Source: Myxococcales bacterium (lineage in GTDB: Bacteria > Myxococcota > Polyangia > Fen-1088). From it: a DNA stretch of 6,553 nucleotides. Location of the stretch: the NCBI GenBank assembly GCA_003153875.1, contig PMBY01000171.1, positions 1 to 6,553 of the forward strand, in the 5' to 3' direction. A program made the translations under genes and the position numbers. Shown here piece after piece: positions 1 to 5,947 of this stretch (position 1 is the stretch's first letter; each line of letters starts with the position of its first letter). The notes under the pieces are model-generated. The model saw only the letters and a program-made list of their open reading frames with translations, was not told where the DNA came from and searched no databases.

Positions 1-375
1 CCGGTGGAGTTCCGTGTACGCGGCGATGAAATCGTCAGTAATCCAGGTGGTCGGCCGGCTGGTCGTGGGCTCGGCGCACTTGCGCATCACACCCTCAAAA
101 TCCCGGTCGAGCGTGAAGAACCATCCCGCTCGGCGGATACGCTTGTGCAAGCTCCTCGACGGGCGATAGCGTTCCAGGTCGAAGATGGCGCGGGGATCGG
201 GAGACCACCATGTCACCATCGGATCCGATGACCAGGGAAACACCCCTTCGCAATAAGCACGCAGCAAGCTTTCTGGCGTGACGGATCCTCCAACTGCCAC
301 TAGTCCATCGATAACGCCGCTTGCCAAAATCCGCTCTGCGTCATCTTGATCAGAATCTCCTTGCATGTCCGCCAT
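1..375 (-). CDS. aat: Leucyl/phenylalanyl-tRNA--protein transferase, N-terminal part (cut by window edge)
   Basis: The minus strand reads open for 125 codons from an ATG at 375 to the window edge with no stop, so this is the 5' part of a gene. The product matches the Aat family, which in the cytoplasm transfers Leu or Phe from charged tRNA onto the N-terminal Arg or Lys of proteins, marking them for ClpS/ClpAP degradation. Visible family motifs are LLRAYCEGVFPW (residues 37-48), VTWWSPDPRA (54-63), the SRSLHKRI segment (73-80), a Cys-Ala near residue 100 and TWITDDFIAAYTELH (110-124). All of these line up with the E. coli enzyme in order and spacing. The family is about 230 residues long, so roughly the C-terminal half, including the catalytic region, lies outside. 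A second in-frame ATG at 366 is an alternative start. Neither start has a clear Shine-Dalgarno, and an in-frame stop at 418-420 limits extension. The gene is divergent from the lipoprotein gene at 531. Confidence 0.93.
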   Translation of the reverse strand, partial: MADMQGDSDQDDAERILASGVIDGLVAVGGSVTPESLLRAYCEGVFPWSSDPMVTWWSPDPRAIFDLERYRPSRSLHKRIRRAGWFFTLDRDFEGVMRKCAEPTTSRPTTWITDDFIAAYTELHR

Positions 376-530
376 AGTCTTGCTACTGAATCGCTGCGTG
401 ACAATTATTGCAGTGCCTCATGGGGTGTCCCAGCACCATCGCTAATTTTTTCACTTTTTTTTTTCGGATTCGAGTAAGGTACCGCCCCTGAGAGGCTTAT
501 TTAGAAGAGTTCAAACCAGGAGACAAGGCT
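376..530. promoter_or_regulatory. Divergent intergenic region with long T tracts
   Basis: This 155-bp gap separates aat (minus) from the lipoprotein gene (plus) and must hold the start signals for both. It contains two T tracts, 446-451 (six T) and 455-464 (ten T), which stand out in this GC-rich DNA. They could bend DNA or act as an UP-like element. I could not find a convincing -35/-10 pair for either gene. A good Shine-Dalgarno, AGGAGA at 518-523, sits 7 nt before the lipoprotein ATG and supports that start. Confidence 0.4.
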
Positions 531-980
531 ATGACGAGGAAGCTTGCTGTAACGGTGTTTGCGATGTCGCTCACGGTAGTTGGCTGCGGCAGCAGCAGCA
601 CGACCAAGGTGTATGATGGCGGCAAGAAGGACGTGATTTCCGTTCCCGACGCTGTTTCGCACCCCGATGGGATTACGCCGACGGGACCAGAGGTTGGCCC
701 GGACACGGCGCTCCCAGGACAGCCAGACGTTGCACCCGATATCAACATTGTTGTTACACCTCCAGACGGCGGCACGCCTGATCTCGCCTCGGACGCGGAT
801 AGCGGCACCGTAAATGGTCCCGAGGCCGGTACGAAATTCGATACTCAAAAGCTCGACGCCATTGACGCTCCCGGCACCAAGTTTGACGTCCCAGACGCTG
901 ACCGCCCGGATAGCGAGACTGGCGACGGTGGCGACGGTGGCGACGGTGGCGACGGCGGCGACGGCGGTGAAGTCGGCTAG
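531..980 (+). CDS. Low-complexity Asp/Gly/Pro-rich lipoprotein, function unknown
   Basis: The product is a 149-residue exported lipoprotein. A short positive N-terminus (MTRK) and hydrophobic stretch lead to the lipobox VVGC, with the lipidated cysteine at residue 19 followed by a Gly/Ser linker. The residue after Cys is Gly, so by the E. coli +2 rule it would go to the outer membrane, but that rule may not hold in this lineage. The mature chain is acidic and low in complexity, rich in Asp, Pro, Gly and Thr. It has a repeated GTKFD motif (residues 100-104 and 115-119) and a C-terminal run of five GDG units (131-145). No folded domain is recognisable. It may be a surface spacer or a metal-binding or stalk-like tail, but that is speculation. 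The start is supported by AGGAGA at 518-523, and an intrinsic terminator follows 40 nt downstream, so it appears monocistronic. Similar Asp-rich lipoproteins are common in Myxococcota genomes. Confidence 0.8.
   Translation: MTRKLAVTVFAMSLTVVGCGSSSTTKVYDGGKKDVISVPDAVSHPDGITPTGPEVGPDTALPGQPDVAPDINIVVTPPDGGTPDLASDADSGTVNGPEAGTKFDTQKLDAIDAPGTKFDVPDADRPDSETGDGGDGGDGGDGGDGGEVG
921..965 (+). repeat. Five tandem 9-bp repeats coding Gly-Asp-Gly
   Basis: Five in-frame units occur back to back: three copies of GGCGACGGT and then two of GGCGACGGC. The unit length is a multiple of three, so gain or loss of copies would change the length of the lipoprotein tail without shifting frame. The near-identity of the units at the wobble position suggests recent slippage duplication. 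A degenerate sixth unit begins at 966 (GGTGAAGTC). Confidence 0.9.
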
Positions 981-1020
981 GACTGAGTCACTGCACGCGG
1001 ACTGCCCGCGCAAGAAAAAG

Positions 1021-1061
1021 GACTGGCTCCAACCTGGAAGGGTTGGCCCAGTCTTTTTTTT
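1021..1061 (+). terminator. Intrinsic terminator after the lipoprotein gene
   Basis: GACTGG (1021-1026) pairs with CCAGTC (1048-1053), and CCAACC (1029-1034) pairs with GGTTGG (1041-1046). The two 6-bp helices are separated by a small CT/C internal loop and capped by a 6-nt loop. Eight T residues (1054-1061) follow directly. An A-rich stretch just before the stem (1012-1019) means it could also act weakly on the minus strand. It lies 40 nt after the lipoprotein stop and isolates that gene from the pilin gene. Confidence 0.92.
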
Positions 1062-1243
1062 GTTGGGGACGTGGGTTGTCATCCATCCGGCAGGCCAAAC
1101 TCTCGTCGCAGGGAGAGGTCGCCCCGGTTGATGTCTCCGGGAGACGACTGGCCGCTACATTCTTCAGGGTTGGCGGACGAGTCCTGGTTCTTGGTTCTCT
1201 TGCGCTGTGGCACGTGTAGTGCAACAATGTCCGTCGGTGAGCC
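1062..1243 (+). promoter_or_regulatory. Upstream control region of the pilin gene
   Basis: About 180 bp lie between the terminator and the pilin ATG. The distal part has no convincing gene. It holds an imperfect hairpin (GTCG 1118-1121 with CGAC 1145-1148, and CCCGG 1123-1127 with CCGGG 1137-1141). If the sigma-54-like promoter at 1208-1223 is real, an enhancer site for an activator such as a PilR-type regulator would be expected about 100 bp upstream, in this stretch. No specific site can be named. Confidence 0.3.
1208..1223 (+). promoter_or_regulatory. Sigma-54 (RpoN) type promoter for the pilin gene
   Basis: TGGCACGTGTAGTGCA matches the -24/-12 consensus TGGCACG-N4-TTGCW with one mismatch (GTGC for TTGC). 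The invariant GG (1209-1210) and GC (1221-1222) dinucleotides have the exact 12-bp register. Pilin genes are known RpoN/PilR targets in Myxococcus, Pseudomonas and Geobacter, which fits the gene downstream. The predicted transcription start is near 1234, leaving a leader of only about 10 nt before the ATG at 1244. That is short, but it still contains GGTGA (1236-1240). Confidence 0.65.
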
Positions 1244-1783
1244 ATGCGCAACAAGAAGAATAGCGGATTCACTCTGGTGGAACTCATGATCGTGGTGGCG
1301 ATCATCGGAATTCTTGCCGCGATCGCGATCCCTGCCTTCACCAGGTACGTCAGGAAATCGCGCACAGCCGAGGCTGTCGGTTTCCTCAACAAGGAATGGG
1401 CAGGGTCTCTCACCTACTACATGACCGACTTCTCGGGTGGTGCGGCCACGATCCTGCCCCGCCAGTTCCCAGGCCCCACTGGAGCCTGGGAGTCGAACAC
1501 CGATTGCTGCTACTTGGCAGGGGAGCGCTGCCCGGGCGGCGCAACTTTCTGGGCGGGTGACCCGGTTTGGCTTGCGCTGAAGTTCTCTCTGCCCGACGCC
1601 CATTCCTACCTGCCGGGGTACTCGGGAGTTGGCGAGGGGATCCACGCGCAGTTCACCGCCTACGCCCTAGGGAATCTCAACTGCAACGCCACGCGGTCCG
1701 AGTTCATTCGAGTGGGCCAGGTCACCCCCACCGGCGATGTGACCGGTTCTTTCCAGCCGTATGTAATAAACGAGCTCGAGTAG
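1244..1783 (+). CDS. Type IV prepilin / pilin-like protein
   Basis: This 179-residue protein begins with a class III signal, MRNKKNSG, followed by [24 protein letters not shown]. Prepilin peptidase would cut between Gly8 and Phe9 and methylate Phe. The conserved Glu5 of the mature pilin is Glu13 here. The hydrophobic helix (about 9-32) anchors and assembles the subunit in a type IV pilus or type II secretion pseudopilus. The globular part has four cysteines (88, 89, 96, 147), a Trp-rich segment near 103-109 (FWAGDPVW) and ends Asn-Glu-Leu-Glu. From memory, this arrangement resembles myxobacterial pilins. The start is fixed because an in-frame TGA lies one codon upstream, at 1238-1240. No pilus assembly genes (pilB, pilC, pilD, pilQ) are nearby, so it is an orphan. 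It could be a major pilin of the PilA type or a minor pilin, and sequence alone does not decide. A sigma-54-like promoter lies immediately upstream. Confidence 0.93.
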   Translation: MRNKKNSGFTLVELMIVVAIIGILAAIAIPAFTRYVRKSRTAEAVGFLNKEWAGSLTYYMTDFSGGAATILPRQFPGPTGAWESNTDCCYLAGERCPGGATFWAGDPVWLALKFSLPDAHSYLPGYSGVGEGIHAQFTAYALGNLNCNATRSEFIRVGQVTPTGDVTGSFQPYVINELE

Positions 1784-1817
1784 TCTCCTCTTGCAGAACT
1801 TGCCGCTGGTGGTTGTA

Positions 1818-1863
1818 GCACGGCCCGTGCGATTCGCGCAGCCAGCCCTGTCCCAACAGTTGG
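1818..1863. promoter_or_regulatory. Two short perfect palindromes between the pilin gene and purU
   Basis: GCACGG-C-CCGTGC (1818-1830) and CCAAC-A-GTTGG (1853-1863) are perfect inverted repeats with 1-nt centres in the 127-bp gap. Neither is followed by a T run, so they are poor intrinsic terminators. They could be operator half-sites for purU or parts of the end of the pilin transcript. I saw no good -35/-10 pair for purU. Confidence 0.25.
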
Positions 1864-1910
1864 AACGCCAAGCGCGGCGCAGACTGAGTAGCCTCTAGGC
1901 TGACCTCTTC

Positions 1911-2777
1911 ATGGCCTCGACTCCTTCTCTCACCGCGACTCTCCTGGTCAGCTGTCGGGACCGCACCGGTCTAGTCGCGGCGTTGTCAAACTTCGTTTTT
2001 CAGCACGGCGGCAACATTCTGCATGCCGACCAACACGCGGAGAGTGAAAGCGGCGAGTTCTTCATGCGCCTGGTTTGGGATTTGAGCGGGTTCGGGCTCG
2101 ATCGCCAGGCCACCCAGGCCGGAATTGAGGCACTCGCCCGCCAGTTCGACCTGCGCTGGGAGCTGACCTTCTCAGACGCGCGGCCGCGGGTCGCTGTGAT
2201 GGTCAGCAAGTCTTCGCATTGCTTGTACGACTTGATGCTCTGCCAGCAGTTGGGAGATTTGGGCGGCGAGATCGTCAGGATCATCTCGAACCACGACACA
2301 CTGGCCGACGTGTGCAGGCATTTCGACGTGCCGCTGACCGTGATCCCAGTAGAGCGAGACCAGAAAGCGGCAGCCGAGGCCAAGCAACTGGCGCTGCTAG
2401 GCGAGCTGCGCGTCGACCTGGTTGTGCTTGCGCGCTACATGCAGATTCTGTCGCCCGCATTCGTGGAGCGCTGGCAGGGACGCATCATCAACATCCACCA
2501 CTCGTTCCTGCCCGCCTTCGCAGGCGCGCGACCCTACCAGCAGGCACAACAACGCGGGGTGAAGGTCATCGGCGCCACAGCCCACTACGTGACCGCGGAC
2601 CTGGATCAAGGCCCGATCATCGAGCAGGACGTGTGCCGAGTCTCTCATCGCGACACGGTCGAAGACATGATGCGCAAGGGGCGAGAGCTGGAACGACTGG
2701 TGCTTACCCGGGCGGTGCGCCTCCACCTTCAGCGGCGGGTTCTGGTGTCTGGCAACCGCACCATCGTGTTTGGTTGA
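1911..2777 (+). CDS. purU: Formyltetrahydrofolate deformylase
   Basis: The cytoplasmic enzyme hydrolyses 10-formyltetrahydrofolate to formate and tetrahydrofolate, balancing the one-carbon pool and supplying formate, for example to PurT in purine synthesis. The 288 residues are close to the E. coli length of 280. An N-terminal ACT domain (about 7-85, with SCRDRTGLVAALSNFVFQHGGNI) is followed by a formyltransferase fold (about 92-285). The catalytic triad of the family is visible: Asn194 and His196 in INIHHSFLPAF (193-203), and Asp232 in DLDQGPI (230-236), with the same 38-residue Asn-to-Asp spacing as PurN. The IGATAHYVT segment (220-228) and the C-terminal GNRTIVF also match PurU. In E. coli the ACT domain gives Met activation and Gly inhibition; whether that holds here is unknown. 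An in-frame TAG at 1896-1898 and no later Met before residue 52 support this ATG, although the Shine-Dalgarno is weak. The next gene has its own promoter, so no operon is evident. Confidence 0.96.
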   Translation: MASTPSLTATLLVSCRDRTGLVAALSNFVFQHGGNILHADQHAESESGEFFMRLVWDLSGFGLDRQATQAGIEALARQFDLRWELTFSDARPRVAVMVSKSSHCLYDLMLCQQLGDLGGEIVRIISNHDTLADVCRHFDVPLTVIPVERDQKAAAEAKQLALLGELRVDLVVLARYMQILSPAFVERWQGRIINIHHSFLPAFAGARPYQQAQQRGVKVIGATAHYVTADLDQGPIIEQDVCRVSHRDTVEDMMRKGRELERLVLTRAVRLHLQRRVLVSGNRTIVFG

Positions 2778-2803
2778 CTCGTGACGCCTCTGTCAACGAT
2801 AAT
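2774..2803 (+). promoter_or_regulatory. Sigma-70 type promoter overlapping the purU stop codon
   Basis: TTGACT (2774-2779, 5 of 6 to consensus) and GATAAT (2798-2803, 5 of 6) are separated by 18 bp. The predicted start near 2810 gives a leader of about 39 nt to the ATG at 2849. The -35 box includes the TGA stop of purU (2775-2777). This is the best housekeeping promoter visible in the window and suggests good constitutive expression of the exported protein. Confidence 0.7.
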
Positions 2804-2836
2804 CTACTTGTTGGGCTGTGCGGTTTCGCCGGAAGG

Positions 2837-2842
2837 AAGGAG
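2837..2842 (+). promoter_or_regulatory. Ribosome binding site that sets the start at 2849
   Basis: AAGGAG lies 6 nt before the ATG at 2849. The same frame is open far upstream into purU, so this site, with the signal peptide that follows, identifies the true start. Confidence 0.85.
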
Positions 2843-2848
2843 ATCCTC

Positions 2849-3361
2849 ATGAAGATCTGGCTGGTCGCAGTCGTACTGCTGGCGGCAACAAGCGTCGGCG
2901 CAGCACCCAAGAAGGCTGCCAAGGAAGCAGCCACAAAGCCGACTGTGGATCCCAACACGGCGGTGGCCAAGGTCCACGGCGGCAAGGTCTGGGTGATGAC
3001 TGATTCCATCCCCACGAGCGAGGGAGAGGAGCTGGCGAAATGGTTGGCCGCTCATCCCGCGAACGCGGAACTCACCTGCAAGAACAATGAGGACAGGTGG
3101 GCGATCAACTTTCTGGCCGTGTTCAAGAAGCCGCCGGCCAAAGGTCCGATAACGGTCATGTTGGTCGACAAGAAGGAGCCGAGAATCATTGTCGATCAGT
3201 TCTCCCCGCAGACGCCTGGCGGAACCTTGGTCTTCCAGGAAGGCTACGACCTGGAACAAAACAACGGATTCAACAAAGGCCACACCTACGTCATGCGGGT
3301 GGGACAGCTCATCAAGGGCAAGTTCCAACTCTACGCAACCGGCGACATAACCCTCAAGTAG
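2849..3361 (+). CDS. Small exported protein of unknown function
   Basis: I do not recognise this 170-residue protein. It starts with a clear Sec signal peptide: MKIW, then a hydrophobic core (residues 4-16), then VGAAP with likely cleavage after Ala18 or Ala19. A Lys/Ala-rich linker (20-42) leads to a folded part (about 43-170). That part reads as alternating beta strands (KVWVMTD 46-52, ITVMLVD 101-107, TLVFQEGYD 126-134, YVMRVGQLIKGKFQLYATGDITLK 147-170), which suggests a compact beta-rich periplasmic or outer-membrane-facing domain. There is one cysteine in the mature part (Cys77), so no internal disulfide. There is no lipobox, no further membrane span and no catalytic motif I can name. 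The good promoter and strong Shine-Dalgarno point to an expressed, real gene. It sits between purU and the rRNA methyltransferase on the same strand, but nothing links it to either function. It is probably a lineage-restricted envelope protein. Confidence 0.85.
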   Translation: MKIWLVAVVLLAATSVGAAPKKAAKEAATKPTVDPNTAVAKVHGGKVWVMTDSIPTSEGEELAKWLAAHPANAELTCKNNEDRWAINFLAVFKKPPAKGPITVMLVDKKEPRIIVDQFSPQTPGGTLVFQEGYDLEQNNGFNKGHTYVMRVGQLIKGKFQLYATGDITLK

Positions 3362-3416
3362 CTGACACGACCTAGGCACGGGTTCCTCCGGCTTCGCCAT
3401 GCTACGATTGCGGCTT

Positions 3417-3455
3417 ATGCCCGACCTGGCGCAGGCGAAAACCGCCATTGGCTAG
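3417..3455 (+). other. Possible 12-codon upstream ORF overlapping the methyltransferase start
   Basis: ATG at 3417 opens a short frame (MPDLAQAKTAIG) whose stop codon TAG (3453-3455) lies 8 nt past the first base of the TTG start of the next gene. An ATG at 3399 would extend it by six codons. Translation of it could couple to, or tune, the weak TTG start. No Shine-Dalgarno is obvious, and it may be chance. Confidence 0.2.
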
Positions 3456-4875
3456 CGACCCTGACCGCAAAAGACCCCACCCTCGCCCTGGCGATGAGCT
3501 GTGCGTGACCGTCGACCGCCTGGCCTACGGGGGCGAGGCGGTGGGCCGGCACCAAGGGCTCGTGGTGTTTGTTTCAGGCGCAGCGCCGGGCGAAACGGTG
3601 CGTGTGCGCGTGCGACGGGTGCAGCGGCGGCATGTGGAGGCGGATGTTGTCTCGGTCGAGAAGGCTTCACCCGAACGAGTGACACCGCGCTGTGTGCACT
3701 TCGCGCAAGGCTGCGGCGGTTGTGCCTGGCAACACGTGGACTACGCGTGCCAGTTGCGGGCCAAGGAAGCCGCTGTGCGCGACAGCCTGACCCGGCTGGG
3801 CGGGCTGCGGGATCTGTCCTTGCTCCCCATCATCCCCGCACCCAGTCCCTGGAACTACCGCAACAAGATGGAGTTCGCTTTCAACCCGGACGGGGTGCTG
3901 GGCCTGCATCCGCGCGGGGCTTGGCACAGCATCCTGCCCCTCCACGAGTGTTTCCTGTCGCCACCCCTGACGGTTGCGCTGGTCAAGGCAGCGCAGACCT
4001 TTGCGCGCGAGGCGAACCTGTCGCTGCACGACCCGCGCACCCATCAAGGGCTGCTGCGTGAGCTGGTGGTGCGCCACAGCCGAGGCACCGGCGAAACCAT
4101 GCTTGGCATCGTCACCAGCCCGGGGCCTTTCGATGCGGCGGCCGCCATGGCCGAACGTCTGGCAGCCGTCGACACCAGCGTGGTGAGTGTCGTGCGCAGC
4201 ATCCGCGCTTCGTCGGACACCTCGGCTCCTTTGCAGCAGACCACGCTGCTGCGTGGCCAGGATCACATCACCGAAACTGTTGGCGGCCTGCGCTTCGCCA
4301 TCGGCGTAGAAACTTTCTTTCAAACCAACTCGGCGCAGGCCGAACGTCTGGTGGCTCTGGTGCGCGAGCTGGCTGGCAGCATAGGCGGAGCGCTGGCCAT
4401 CGACGTCTACTGTGGCGTGGGAATGTTCACCCTGGCGCTCGCCTCGGCCGGCGCCAAGGCTGTAGGCATCGAGCTGTCGGCCAGCTCTGTCGCTGCGGCG
4501 CGAGTCAATGCCGAGAACAACGGTCTGCACGAAGCCCAGTTTCTCGCCGGGGACGCGCGCACGGTCTTGCCCCAGGTGCTGGCCGAACACGGGCCCCCGC
4601 GGGTGGTGGTGCTCGATCCGCCGCGAGCCGGCGCGGGAGGAAAGGTCATGCGGCGAATTGCCCGCGCGGCCCCTGCGCGAATCATCTACGTGTCGTGCAA
4701 TCCCACCACGCTGGCACGTGATCTGGTCGAGCTTGAGCCCTTCGGCTACCGTGTCTCCGTGGTGCAACCGCTGGACTTGTTTCCCCAGACCTATCACGTG
4801 GAGACCGTGGTCGCGCTCGATCGCCATGCTATCCTGGCTGACTCGGTTCCGCCGTCGGTGCGTGAGCCGGAGTGA
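3448..4875 (+). CDS. rlmD: 23S rRNA (uracil-5-)-methyltransferase, TrmA/RlmD family
   Basis: The product is a cytoplasmic S-adenosylmethionine-dependent enzyme that makes 5-methyluridine in RNA. The family member RlmD (RumA) acts at 23S U1939. Relatives act at U747, at both sites, or on tRNA U54, so the exact target is inferred. Of its 475 residues, 12-72 are a TRAM RNA-binding domain (YGGEAVG, FVSGAAPGE). Cys82, Cys89, Cys92 and Cys168 match the four ligands of the [4Fe-4S] cluster in RumA. The methyltransferase fold carries FFQTN (290-294), DVYCGVGMF (319-327), DPPRAG (390-395), the nucleophile Cys417 in VSCNPTT, and the general base Glu452 in HVET. The length is typical. The start is TTG: the frame is open back to a TAG at 3373-3375, but TTG 3448 is the only usual start codon before the TRAM domain, and it has no clear Shine-Dalgarno. 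The radical SAM gene follows after 13 nt, probably in one operon. Confidence 0.94.
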   Translation: MASDPDRKRPHPRPGDELCVTVDRLAYGGEAVGRHQGLVVFVSGAAPGETVRVRVRRVQRRHVEADVVSVEKASPERVTPRCVHFAQGCGGCAWQHVDYACQLRAKEAAVRDSLTRLGGLRDLSLLPIIPAPSPWNYRNKMEFAFNPDGVLGLHPRGAWHSILPLHECFLSPPLTVALVKAAQTFAREANLSLHDPRTHQGLLRELVVRHSRGTGETMLGIVTSPGPFDAAAAMAERLAAVDTSVVSVVRSIRASSDTSAPLQQTTLLRGQDHITETVGGLRFAIGVETFFQTNSAQAERLVALVRELAGSIGGALAIDVYCGVGMFTLALASAGAKAVGIELSASSVAAARVNAENNGLHEAQFLAGDARTVLPQVLAEHGPPRVVVLDPPRAGAGGKVMRRIARAAPARIIYVSCNPTTLARDLVELEPFGYRVSVVQPLDLFPQTYHVETVVALDRHAILADSVPPSVREPE

Positions 4876-4888
4876 ACCTCCCCGTGTC

Positions 4889-5947
4889 ATGAAGCGCGCG
4901 CGCAACCCCGTCTCCCTCTCGGGCATTCTCAAGGGAATCCCGCGCGGATTCGATGCCAAGCCAATCTGGGCGCAGATCAACGTCACCTGGCGCTGCAACC
5001 TGACCTGCCACTACTGCACCGAGTACGACAACAGCAAGGGTCACGTCCCGGCGTCCGAGATATACGCCCGCATCGACCGCTGCAGGGAACTGGGCGTGAT
5101 TCACACCGATCTGATCGGCGGCGAGCCGCTTCTGCACCCGGACATCTTCCCCCTCATGCGCCACGTGGTGCGCAGCGGGATGTCGACCGGGATGACCACG
5201 AACGGATTCCTGCTGACCGAGGACAAGCTGGATGCGCTCATCGACCTGGGCATGGGCCGCATCCAGATCTCGATCGACGGCCTAAACCCGTCGCCGGGAA
5301 CGCCCAAGTCGCTGCGAACCCTGCGCAACAAGATCGACATGGTCGCGCGCCGGGGACTGTGGTTCTACGTCGCGGCGGTGCTGTGCCCTGAAACCCTGGA
5401 CGAAGTGATTCCGCTGGCCGAGCACTGTTTCGAGCTGGGTGTGCCCATCTTCTTCTCCGTGGTGCACGAACGCGGCCGGCTGCGGCCGGGGCCATTCGAC
5501 GAGAGGTACCTGGAGAAGCTGGGCTGGCTGAAGCAGAAGAAGCGCGAGGGAAAACCCATCTCCAATCCGTACTATCTCATCCGCTATTTCGAACGCGCCC
5601 TGGCCGGCCGACCCATGCGCTGGACCTGTCGCGGGGGCAACAAGGCCTTCTACGTCTCGCCCGAGGGCGATTTCCAGTACTGCTACCACGTCGCACCCCT
5701 GCGCCCCTTCGCGGAGGTCAGCGCGCAGGACATCCGCAATTCGCGCGGACGCAAGGGCTGCGAGGACGGCTGCGGCGTGGATTGCATGATTCGGACCTCG
5801 CTGCCGTTCTCCAACCGGGGCTGGGTGATCGGCCACGAGATGGCCGAGCGGGCGCGCGGGCTGGGCCGCCGGCTCGGGCTGACTGGATCGAAAACTAAGC
5901 TGCCGGTGGATGGACCCCGAGAGCCGGCTGGGCGAAACGCGGGCTGA
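4889..5947 (+). CDS. Radical SAM protein with SPASM-like C-terminal cysteines, substrate unknown
   Basis: The 352-residue protein has the radical SAM signature C36-x3-C40-x2-C43 (CNLTCHYC), whose [4Fe-4S] cluster cleaves S-adenosylmethionine. The SAM-binding GGEP follows at 77-80, then TTNG (103-106) and ISIDG (127-131) of the TIM-barrel fold. The C-terminal part carries C247, then Gly260-x4-Cys265 (SPEGDFQYC), then C291-x3-C295-x3-C299. This resembles a reduced SPASM or twitch domain able to bind one auxiliary Fe-S cluster. Full SPASM domains usually have seven cysteines. Relatives modify peptides, proteins or small metabolites, and I cannot name the substrate. No short precursor peptide is visible beside it. 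ATG 4889 lies 13 nt after the methyltransferase stop. The only purine-rich site, GGAGTGA (4869-4875), is 13 nt away, so coupling to upstream translation is likely. An in-frame GTG at 4862 is an alternative start. The 3' end overlaps the convergent gtrA-like gene by 53 bp. Confidence 0.88.
   Translation: MKRARNPVSLSGILKGIPRGFDAKPIWAQINVTWRCNLTCHYCTEYDNSKGHVPASEIYARIDRCRELGVIHTDLIGGEPLLHPDIFPLMRHVVRSGMSTGMTTNGFLLTEDKLDALIDLGMGRIQISIDGLNPSPGTPKSLRTLRNKIDMVARRGLWFYVAAVLCPETLDEVIPLAEHCFELGVPIFFSVVHERGRLRPGPFDERYLEKLGWLKQKKREGKPISNPYYLIRYFERALAGRPMRWTCRGGNKAFYVSPEGDFQYCYHVAPLRPFAEVSAQDIRNSRGRKGCEDGCGVDCMIRTSLPFSNRGWVIGHEMAERARGLGRRLGLTGSKTKLPVDGPREPAGRNAG

Noticed and set aside
4..231. Plus-strand 75-codon frame at the left edge
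   Set aside because: The minus strand here encodes aat with clear conserved motifs, so this frame is a shadow.
921..965. Tandem repeat as a CRISPR array
   Set aside because: Units are 9 bp, contiguous, without spacers and in frame with the lipoprotein.
1118..1148. Imperfect hairpin upstream of the pilin as a riboswitch or small RNA
   Set aside because: The stem is short and interrupted, lies upstream of the predicted transcription start, and matches no structure I recognise.
2219..2848. Long open frame leading into the exported protein (would make a 380-residue protein)
   Set aside because: This part overlaps purU out of frame and reads as Arg/Ala/Gly-rich shadow sequence. The Shine-Dalgarno and signal peptide place the real start at 2849.
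531..3361. Lipoprotein, pilin and exported protein as one surface-structure operon
   Set aside because: A strong terminator at 1021-1061, separate promoters and an intervening purU argue that they are independent genes.
2804..3448. 214-codon minus-strand frame opposite the exported protein
   Set aside because: The plus-strand gene has a promoter, ribosome site and signal peptide. The minus frame has none and looks like codon shadow.
4508..4888. Upstream extension of the radical SAM frame (479 residues)
   Set aside because: It overlaps the catalytic end of the rRNA methyltransferase out of frame and has no radical SAM homology. The enzyme starts at 4889.
3667..4998. 443-codon open frame on the minus strand
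   Set aside because: It is antisense to the methyltransferase, which has all family motifs. Long antisense frames are expected in GC-rich coding DNA, and its product has no recognisable motif.
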